DNA of 7,562 nucleotides from an uncultured Aliarcobacter sp. GTDB taxonomy: Bacteria > Campylobacterota > Campylobacteria > Campylobacterales > Arcobacteraceae. Shown piece by piece: positions 1-7,562 of the stretch. Positions within the stretch are counted from its first letter, which is position 1, and each line of letters starts with the position of its first letter. The DNA lies in assembly GCA_947629065.1 (NCBI GenBank), contig CANRCH010000088.1:1-7562 (forward strand), in the 5' to 3' direction. The notes below the pieces were generated by a model. It ran no database searches. It was not told where the DNA came from and worked only from the letters and a program-made list of their open reading frames with translations. A program made the position numbers and the translations under genes.

Positions 1-1
1 A

Positions 2-139
2 AAATGCCAAGAGAGTGGAGATATTAACTACACTACTTGGAAAAATCCAAAAACTCATACTGAAAAGTTTGAAGTTAAAAAATATTGTCCAAGATTAAAA
101 AAACATACAGTTCATAAAGAAGTGAAGTTAAAATCTTAA
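2..139 (+). CDS. rpmG: 50S ribosomal protein L33, 3' part (5' end outside window)
   Basis: L33 is a small protein of the large ribosomal subunit, close to the E site. The visible 45 residues start [17 protein letters not shown], continue through [15 protein letters not shown] and end EVKLKS before the TAA at 137-139. This is the L33 pattern of a zinc-ribbon-like beta fold followed by a basic tail. Base 1 is the last base of the preceding codon; by family length about seven N-terminal residues are missing. Zinc-binding L33 proteins have two CxxC pairs. Here each pair keeps only its first Cys (CQES and CPRL), so this copy should not bind zinc. In Campylobacterota rpmG usually follows tuf, which would lie just left of the window. 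The tRNA-Trp gene begins 32 bases after the stop. Identification is firm despite the truncation. Confidence 0.95.
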   Translation, partial: KCQESGDINYTTWKNPKTHTEKFEVKKYCPRLKKHTVHKEVKLKS

Positions 140-145
140 CAATAA

Positions 146-169
146 AAAGCTTGGGAAATCCCAAGCTTT
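146..169 (+). other. Perfect hairpin between rpmG and tRNA-Trp
   Basis: AAAGCTTGGG (146-155) pairs perfectly with CCCAAGCTTT (160-169) around the loop AAAT: 10 bp, starting 6 bases after the rpmG stop. On the + strand it is followed by ATAGG, with no T-run, so it is a poor intrinsic terminator for rpmG. On the - strand it would be followed by TTTTTATT, but no - strand gene ends here. It may protect the rpmG mRNA 3' end or mark the processing point that releases the tRNA 5' end, which begins only 3 bases later. The structure is certain from the sequence; the role is inferred. Confidence 0.7.
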
Positions 170-171
170 AT

Positions 172-247
172 AGGTCAGTAGCTCCAATGGTAGAGCATCG
201 GATTCCAAATCCGAGTGCTGGGGGTTCGAGTCCCTCCTGGCCTGCCA
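172..247 (+). tRNA. trnW: tRNA-Trp (anticodon CCA)
   Basis: This is a complete cloverleaf of 76 bases with an encoded CCA end. The acceptor stem AGGTCAG (172-178) pairs with CTGGCCT (237-243), with one G-U pair; the discriminator base is G244 and CCA is 245-247. The anticodon stem TCGGA (198-202) pairs with TCCGA (210-214), and the loop is TTCCAAA with CCA at 205-207, which reads the UGG tryptophan codon. The T stem GGGGG (220-224) pairs with CCCTC (232-236), with one G-U pair, around the TTCGAGT loop. A tRNA-Trp between rpmG and secE is a familiar Campylobacterota arrangement. It is probably cotranscribed with tuf-rpmG and cut out by RNase P and 3' processing. Confidence 0.97.
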
Positions 248-253
248 CTAAAG

Positions 254-299
254 TTTTTTTTGAAGAAAATTTCAATTTTTTTCAAAAAGAATTTACAAT
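254..299 (+). promoter_or_regulatory. Candidate promoter for secE-nusG (T-tracts plus TACAAT)
   Basis: TACAAT at 294-299 matches the sigma-70 -10 box (TATAAT) at 5 of 6 positions. There is no good -35 hexamer (TTCAAT at 17 bp spacing is weak), but T-runs at 254-261, 270-272 and 276-282 lie upstream. Campylobacter-type sigma-70 promoters are known for periodic T-rich stretches in place of a -35 box. The start of transcription would be near 306, giving a leader of about 18 bases to GTG 324. The T-runs could also serve as a U-tract downstream of the tRNA, and a weak TTGAA/TTCAA stem (260-264 with 271-275) precedes T7. Seen: the motifs. Inferred: promoter function. Confidence 0.4.
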
Positions 300-323
300 G
301 ATTTGTAAAATATGGAGAAAAAA

Positions 324-506
324 GTGAGTAAAATATCAAGCTATTTTGAAAGTGTAAAAGCAGAGATTAAAAAAGTTATATTTCCTATAAAAGAACAAAT
401 TAGAACGGCTTATATATCTGTTTTTATAGTTGTAACTGTAATTGCACTTTACTTAGCATTAATTGATGGAATCATGTCACTAACTCTTTCTTCAATTATA
501 AAATAA
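324..506 (+). CDS. secE: Protein translocase subunit SecE
   Basis: SecE is the small clamp subunit that holds SecY together in the SecYEG inner-membrane channel. From GTG 324 the protein has 60 residues, the size of single-span SecE proteins. An amphipathic cytoplasmic helix carries the family signature VKAEIKKVIFPIKEQIR (about residues 11-27), equivalent to the ExxKVxWP motif. One hydrophobic membrane segment follows (about residues 29-51, AYISVFIVVTVIALYLALID onward). I prefer GTG 324 because GGAG (314-317) sits 6 bases before it. The in-frame ATG at 312, adding MEKK, has no Shine-Dalgarno and lies about 6 bases after the predicted transcription start. If ATG 312 is used the protein has 64 residues. 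nusG follows 9 bases after the stop, so the two are surely cotranscribed. Confidence 0.9.
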   Translation: MSKISSYFESVKAEIKKVIFPIKEQIRTAYISVFIVVTVIALYLALIDGIMSLTLSSIIK

Positions 507-515
507 GGAACAAAA

Positions 516-1043
516 ATGGCACATAAATGGTATGCAATTCAAACATATTCTGGAAGTGAATTAAGTGTGAAAAAAGCACTTTTAAAACTTGCAGAAGAGA
601 TGGCAGATGATAGAATTGCTGAAGTGTTAGTTCCTACTGAAGATTTAATAGAAGTTAAAAAAGGAAAAAAGGTAATTGTAGAAAGACCTTTATATCCTGC
701 GTATGCTTTTGCAAAAATTGATTTAGATACAGCACTATGGCACAGAATTCAATCAATGCCAAAAGTTGGAAGATTTATTGGTGAATCAAAAAAACCAACT
801 GCTTTAAGTGAGAAAGATATTAATCTTATTTTAGAAAAAATTGAGAATAAAGCAGCAGCAAAACCAAAAATTTCATTTGATGAAGGTGAAATGGTAAGAA
901 TAAATGAAGGTCCATTTGCAAACTTTAATGGAATTGTAGAAGATTTTGATTTAGTTTCAGGGATTTTAAAATTAAATGTTTCAATTTTTGGAAGAAATAC
1001 TCCAGTTGAAATATCATATACACAAGTAGAAAGAATAGTTTAA
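516..1043 (+). CDS. nusG: Transcription termination/antitermination factor NusG
   Basis: NusG rides on RNA polymerase, suppresses pausing and links the polymerase to the ribosome (through S10) or to Rho. The 175-residue length is typical. The N-terminal NGN domain (about 1-105) starts HKWYAIQTYSGSE and contains RPLYPAYAFAKI and WHRIQSMPKVGRFIG, the stretch that contacts the beta' clamp. A linker leads to the KOW domain (121-175), with FDEGEMVRINEGPFANFNG and VSIFGRNTPVEI, close to the E. coli consensus. The start at ATG 516 is supported by AAGGA at 505-509, overlapping the secE stop. The secE-nusG pair is nearly universal in bacteria. Nothing is missing or unusual. The following 95-base gap contains a hairpin that may separate it from rplK. 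Confidence 0.98.
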   Translation: MAHKWYAIQTYSGSELSVKKALLKLAEEMADDRIAEVLVPTEDLIEVKKGKKVIVERPLYPAYAFAKIDLDTALWHRIQSMPKVGRFIGESKKPTALSEKDINLILEKIENKAAAKPKISFDEGEMVRINEGPFANFNGIVEDFDLVSGILKLNVSIFGRNTPVEISYTQVERIV

Positions 1044-1060
1044 TTCTTTCTTTATTAGTT

Positions 1061-1105
1061 ATTAGGCAAACAAACTTAGCTTCTTATATAGTTTTTTTGC
1101 CTAAT
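1061..1105 (+). other. Long hairpin in the nusG-rplK gap
   Basis: ATTAGGCAAA (1061-1070) pairs with TTTGCCTAAT (1096-1105). After one C-T mismatch (1071/1095) AAAC (1072-1075) pairs with GTTT (1091-1094), leaving a 15-base loop. There is no T-run after it, so it is not a canonical terminator. It lies where E. coli has the rplK leader, the site of L1 feedback, so an L1 operator or an RNase site is possible; I could not match a known L1-site consensus. The loop contains TATATA (1085-1090), a possible -10 box for an rplKA promoter with start near 1097, but it has no convincing -35. The rplK Shine-Dalgarno AAAGGA is at 1128-1133. Confidence 0.6.
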
Positions 1106-1138
1106 GTCTAATCATTAAAAAATTTTTAAAGGAATAGC

Positions 1139-1564
1139 ATGGCTAAGAAAATTCAAGGTTATTTAAAACTTCAAATTCCAGCGGGAGCAGCAAATCCATC
1201 ACCACCAGTTGGACCAGCACTTGGACAAAGAGGTGTTAATATTATGGAATTTTGTAAAGCATTTAATGAAAAAACTAAAGATAAAGCTGGATATAGAATT
1301 CCAGTTGTTCTTACAATTTATACAGATAAAAGCTTTACATTTGAATTAAAACAACCACCAATGACTGAACTAATTAAAAAAATTTCAGGAATTAAAAAAG
1401 GTAGTGATAATCCACTGAAAAACAAAGTTGGAAAATTAACTAAAGCACAAGTTATGGAAATCGTTGATTTAAAAATCAAAGATTTAAATACTCAAGATAA
1501 AGAACAAGCTGCAAAAATAGTTGCAGGAAGTGCAAGATCTATTGGAGTAGATGTAGAGTTATAA
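1139..1564 (+). CDS. rplK: 50S ribosomal protein L11
   Basis: L11 binds helices 43/44 of 23S rRNA at the base of the factor-binding stalk, takes part in elongation-factor GTPase activation and is needed for RelA activation on stalled ribosomes. The 141 residues match the family length. The N-terminal domain (1-70) has the proline-rich segment [20 protein letters not shown] that forms the factor and thiopeptide-binding face. The C-terminal rRNA-binding domain (about 72-141) has [20 protein letters not shown] and ends with [18 protein letters not shown] at 1128-1133 sets the start 5 bases downstream. It pairs with rplA as the usual L11-L1 unit, separated by 72 bases. No unusual residues were seen. 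Confidence 0.98.
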   Translation: MAKKIQGYLKLQIPAGAANPSPPVGPALGQRGVNIMEFCKAFNEKTKDKAGYRIPVVLTIYTDKSFTFELKQPPMTELIKKISGIKKGSDNPLKNKVGKLTKAQVMEIVDLKIKDLNTQDKEQAAKIVAGSARSIGVDVEL

Positions 1565-1570
1565 TTCTAC

Positions 1571-1604
1571 AAAAGTCCGACCACCTGACTTTTTAAATAG
1601 TGGT
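1571..1604 (+). promoter_or_regulatory. Possible H-type pseudoknot in the rplK-rplA gap
   Basis: AAAAGTC (1571-1577) pairs with GACTTTT (1587-1593), 7 bp, starting 7 bases after the rplK stop. Inside its 9-base loop ACCAC (1580-1584) is complementary to GTGGT (1600-1604) just downstream, 5 bp. The two helices are nested as an H-type pseudoknot with a 2-base first loop and a 6-base A/T loop (TAAATA). Read as a simple hairpin, the first stem plus T5 (1590-1594) could be a weak terminator or attenuator. The element lies 32 bases before the rplA start, whose Shine-Dalgarno GGAG is at 1627-1630, so it could tune L1 translation. Complementarity is seen; folding and role are inferred. Confidence 0.4.
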
Positions 1605-1636
1605 AGCAAAAAAAAATAAAAATTGCGGAGAAAAAA

Positions 1637-2335
1637 ATGGCAAAAGTTTCAAAAAGATATAAAGCATTAACACAAAAAGTTGAAGATAGACAATACTCTT
1701 TAGAAGAAGCATGTAATACAGTTAAAGAGCTAAAATCAGCTAAATTTGACGAAAGTGTTGAAATTGCATTAAATTTAAATGTAGATCCAAGACATGCAGA
1801 TCAAATGATTAGAGGAGCTGTTGTTCTTCCAAATGGTACAGGAAAAACAGTAAGAGTTGCAGTATTTGCAAAAGGTGCTAAAATAGACGAAGCAAAAGCA
1901 GCAGGTGCTGATATTGTTGGAAGTGATGAATTAGCAGAAGATATTCAAGCTGGAAATATTAATTTTGATGTATTAATTGCAACTCCTGATTGTATGGGAA
2001 TTGTAGGGAAAGTTGGAAGAATTCTTGGACCAAAAGGTTTAATGCCAAATCCAAAAACTGGTACAGTTACAATGGATGTTACTAAAGCAGTTAATGATGC
2101 TAAAGGTGGACAAGTAACATATAGAGTTGATAAAAAAGGTAATATGCAAGCAGCTATCGGAAAAGTTTCTTTTTCAGCACAAGCTATTAAAGAAAATGCT
2201 GAAGCTTTCATAGGAGCTATTAATAGAGCAAAACCTTCAACTGCAAAAGGAAGATATATTACTAATGCAGCAATTAGTTTAACTATGAGCCCATCAGTTA
2301 TATTAGATAATATGGAATTATTAGAAATTAGATAA
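1637..2335 (+). CDS. rplA: 50S ribosomal protein L1
   Basis: L1 forms the mobile stalk on the E-site side of the 50S subunit and helps release deacylated tRNA. In many bacteria it also represses its own operon by binding mRNA. The 232 residues agree with the family (E. coli 234). It begins [20 protein letters not shown]. Domain I (N- and C-terminal parts) contains [20 protein letters not shown] and, late, [15 protein letters not shown]. Domain II lies in the middle, and the signature [15 protein letters not shown] falls near residues 128-142. GGAG at 1627-1630, 6 bases before ATG, fixes the start. The stop codon lies inside the stem of an intrinsic terminator, so the rplK-rplA transcript probably ends mostly here. 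An antisense open frame over its 3' half is a coding shadow. Confidence 0.98.
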   Translation: MAKVSKRYKALTQKVEDRQYSLEEACNTVKELKSAKFDESVEIALNLNVDPRHADQMIRGAVVLPNGTGKTVRVAVFAKGAKIDEAKAAGADIVGSDELAEDIQAGNINFDVLIATPDCMGIVGKVGRILGPKGLMPNPKTGTVTMDVTKAVNDAKGGQVTYRVDKKGNMQAAIGKVSFSAQAIKENAEAFIGAINRAKPSTAKGRYITNAAISLTMSPSVILDNMELLEIR

Positions 2336-2356
2336 GGATTTTTCCTTATCTTTTTT
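2331..2356 (+). terminator. Intrinsic terminator overlapping the rplA stop
   Basis: GATAAGGA (2331-2338) pairs perfectly with TCCTTATC (2343-2350) around a TTTT loop and is followed directly by six T (2351-2356). This is the cleanest rho-independent terminator in the window. The rplA stop TAA (2333-2335) is inside the 5' arm, so a ribosome finishing rplA could cover the stem and reduce termination, linking read-through into rplJL to translation of L1. It also implies that rplJL needs its own promoter or substantial read-through. Confidence 0.85.
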
Positions 2357-2391
2357 GCATTCAAAAGTGTTGAAATTGTTCAATATTTTTG

Positions 2392-2487
2392 AGTGTTCAA
2401 AACACTACATTAAAACTGAAGACAGCTGGTAAGAAGATTCCTCATCTTCTTATAAACCCCGCCTAGGATGATGTTTTGAAAGGAGGA
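2392..2487 (+). promoter_or_regulatory. L10 leader RNA (autoregulatory element upstream of rplJ)
   Basis: The stretch resembles the known bacterial L10 leader, in which the L10-(L12)n complex binds the mRNA and represses translation. Conserved-looking elements are GAAGACAGC (2419-2427 region) and CCCCGCCTAGGATG (2457-2470), like the kink-turn-containing consensus with GAAGAC and GCCnAGG. The closing stem is TTCAAAACA (2396-2404) with TGTTTTGAA (2472-2480), 9 bp, ending exactly where the Shine-Dalgarno AGGAGG (2481-2486) begins. An inner hairpin, TAAGAAGAT (2430-2438) with ATCTTCTTA (2444-2452), has the 5-base loop TCCTC, complementary to GAGGA (2483-2487) in the Shine-Dalgarno. An alternative stem AGTGTT/AACACT (2392-2397, 2401-2406) excludes the closing stem. 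Family recognition is from memory of the consensus; the pairings are seen directly. No convincing promoter was found between the rplA terminator and this element. Confidence 0.8.
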
Positions 2488-2495
2488 TATAGAAT

Positions 2496-2984
2496 ATGAC
2501 TAGAGAAGAAAAATCACAGATAATTGATTATCTATCAGCTGAATTTAAAAACTCGCTTGCAGTTGTAGTTTGTGACTACAAAGGACTTACTCATAAAGAG
2601 TTAGAATCATTAAGAAATGATGCAAGAGAAAATAATACTAAAGTTCAAGTTATTAAAAATACTTTAGTAACAAAAGCTGTAAAAGCTGCTGATTTAGGTG
2701 ATATTGATTTAAGTGGTGCAAATATCTATTTATGGTCTGAAGATCAAATTTCAGCTTGTAAAGTAGCAGATAAATTCGCAACTGCAAAAAAAGATAAATT
2801 CACAATTAAATCAGGAATTATTGAAGGTGAAATTGCAGATGTTGCTAGAGTTAATGCATTTGCTAAATTACCATCAAGAGAAGAACTTCTTGGAATGCTT
2901 GCATCTGTATGGATGGGACCTGTTAGAAACTTTACTATTGGTCTTGATGCTCTTAGAAGAAAAAAAGAAGAAGAGGCTGCTTAA
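2496..2984 (+). CDS. rplJ: 50S ribosomal protein L10
   Basis: L10 anchors the L7/L12 dimers to the L11 region of 23S rRNA, forming the stalk that recruits translation GTPases. With L12 bound it represses rplJL translation through the leader just upstream. The protein has 162 residues. The N-terminal rRNA-binding domain starts MTREEKSQIIDYLSAEF and includes VVVCDYKGLTHKELESLR and VQVIKNTLVTKAV. The C-terminal part (LPSREELLGMLASVW onward) ends in the helix VRNFTIGLDALRRKKEEEAA, the docking platform for L12 dimers. A strong AGGAGG at 2481-2486, 9 bases before the ATG, fixes the start. rplL follows after 45 A-rich bases with no terminator, so the two form one unit. The length is normal and no residues look out of place. 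Confidence 0.98.
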   Translation: MTREEKSQIIDYLSAEFKNSLAVVVCDYKGLTHKELESLRNDARENNTKVQVIKNTLVTKAVKAADLGDIDLSGANIYLWSEDQISACKVADKFATAKKDKFTIKSGIIEGEIADVARVNAFAKLPSREELLGMLASVWMGPVRNFTIGLDALRRKKEEEAA

Positions 2985-3029
2985 TTTTAAGCTAAAAAAA
3001 TATTAAAAATAAAAAATAAAGGATAGAAA

Positions 3030-3404
3030 ATGGCAATTTCTAAAGAAGACGTTTTAGAATTCATCTCTGGTTTATCTGTATTAGAATTATCAGAATTAGT
3101 AAAAGAATTTGAAGAAAAATTTGGAGTTTCTGCACAACCTGTTGCAGTAGCTGGTGGTGCAGTTGCAGGTGCAGCTGATGCAGCTGAAGAAAAAACTGAG
3201 TTTGACGTAATTATCGTTGATTCAGGAGATAAAAAAATCAATGTAATTAAAGAAATCAGAGCAATTACAGGTCTTGGATTAAAAGAGGCTAAAGATGCTG
3301 CTGAACAAACTCCTTCAACAATTAAAGAAGGAATCTCTAAAGCTGACGCTGAAGCAATTAAAGCTCAATTAGAAGCAGCTGGAGCAAAAGTAGAAGTTAA
3401 ATAA
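3030..3404 (+). CDS. rplL: 50S ribosomal protein L7/L12
   Basis: L7/L12 is the only multi-copy ribosomal protein (two or three dimers on L10). Its mobile C-terminal domains recruit and activate EF-Tu, EF-G, IF2 and RF3. The 124 residues split into the dimerisation domain (1-34, [20 protein letters not shown] then EEKFGVSA), an Ala/Gly/Val-rich hinge (about 35-54, [18 protein letters not shown]) and the globular domain (about 55-124). The factor-binding helices read [20 protein letters not shown], with the conserved VIK, R and GLGLKEAK in place, and the protein ends GAKVEVK. AAAGGA (3018-3023) lies 6 bases before the ATG. Higher output than rpoB is expected and fits the strong hairpins directly downstream. 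Confidence 0.98.
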   Translation: MAISKEDVLEFISGLSVLELSELVKEFEEKFGVSAQPVAVAGGAVAGAADAAEEKTEFDVIIVDSGDKKINVIKEIRAITGLGLKEAKDAAEQTPSTIKEGISKADAEAIKAQLEAAGAKVEVK

Positions 3405-3423
3405 TTTTATTTAACTTTTTTGG

Positions 3424-3452
3424 TATATAGGAGATTTCCTCCTATATATTTT
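3424..3452 (+). terminator. Terminator-like hairpin after rplL
   Basis: TATATAGGAG (3424-3433) pairs perfectly with CTCCTATATA (3439-3448) around the loop ATTTC, then TTTT (3449-3452) and GG. The stem begins 20 bases after the rplL stop. The T-run is short, so partial termination or attenuation fits better than a full stop, since rpoB must be expressed from read-through or from a promoter further down. A similar attenuator between rplL and rpoB is established in E. coli. A second, much longer hairpin starts only one base after this element. Confidence 0.7.
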
Positions 3453-3453
3453 G

Positions 3454-7562
<4,109 letters not shown>

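Noticed and set aside
260..282. Weak stem TTGAA/TTCAA followed by T7 after the tRNA, considered as a terminator
   Set aside because: Five bp with only one G-C pair is too weak. The T-runs fit better as promoter-associated tracts, though a minor terminator role is not excluded.
298..327. Short ATG frame of nine codons overlapping the secE start
   Set aside because: It has no ribosome site, and its ATG lies within the likely -10 box, so it would not be in the transcript from that promoter. A leader peptide is not supported.
1945..2364. Open frame of 139 codons on the - strand opposite rplA
   Set aside because: It lies opposite the conserved L1 coding sequence, has no family resemblance, and includes the terminator. 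It is a by-product of the codon bias of rplA.
2821..3006. Open frame of 61 codons in another + frame inside rplJ
   Set aside because: It is Leu/Lys-rich out-of-frame reading of L10 with no ribosome site of its own; L10 is certain in the main frame.
2987..3241. Open frame on the - strand opposite the start of rplL
   Set aside because: It is an Ala/Ser-rich mirror of the L12 hinge codons with no independent support.

Overview
The window is a piece of the core translation and transcription locus of a bacterium, all on the + strand: the end of rpmG, a tRNA-Trp gene, secE, nusG, rplK, rplA, rplJ, rplL and nearly all of rpoB. The DNA is very A+T-rich. Arginine is coded by AGA almost everywhere, third positions are mostly A or T, and NusG, L10 and RpoB look proteobacterial. 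The order rpmG - trnW - secE - nusG, normally preceded by tuf, is the arrangement I know from Campylobacterota (Campylobacter, Arcobacter). My best guess is an Arcobacter or Aliarcobacter-type organism. That is inference from gene order and protein style; no search was run.

Layout. 1-139 is the 3' part of rpmG (L33). 146-169 is a perfect hairpin, followed by tRNA-Trp(CCA) at 172-247. 248-323 is a T-tract-rich promoter-like stretch before secE (about 324-506), and nusG (516-1043) follows 9 bases later. A 95-base gap with a long hairpin leads to rplK (1139-1564). A 72-base gap with a possible pseudoknot leads to rplA (1637-2335). A textbook intrinsic terminator overlaps the rplA stop codon. The next 140 bases carry an L10-type leader RNA before rplJ (2496-2984), and rplL (3030-3404) follows closely. 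The 166-base rplL-rpoB gap holds a terminator-like hairpin, then a 27-position hairpin resembling an RNase III site, then a short rpoB leader. rpoB starts at 3571 and runs open past the right edge, lacking only about 50 C-terminal codons.

How the genes work together. SecE anchors the SecYEG protein channel. NusG couples RNA polymerase to ribosomes or Rho. L11, L1, L10 and L7/L12 form the two mobile stalks of the 50S subunit, L33 sits near the E site, and RpoB is the RNA polymerase beta subunit. The genes themselves are ordinary housekeeping genes with no sign of transfer, and I see no defence, mobile or novel enzymatic system. The interest lies between the genes, where nearly every longer gap has its own RNA structure. 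The strongest points are the L10 leader, whose 5-base hairpin loop is complementary to the rplJ Shine-Dalgarno sequence and whose closing stem has a mutually exclusive alternative, and the tandem hairpins before rpoB that probably set the L12:RpoB ratio.
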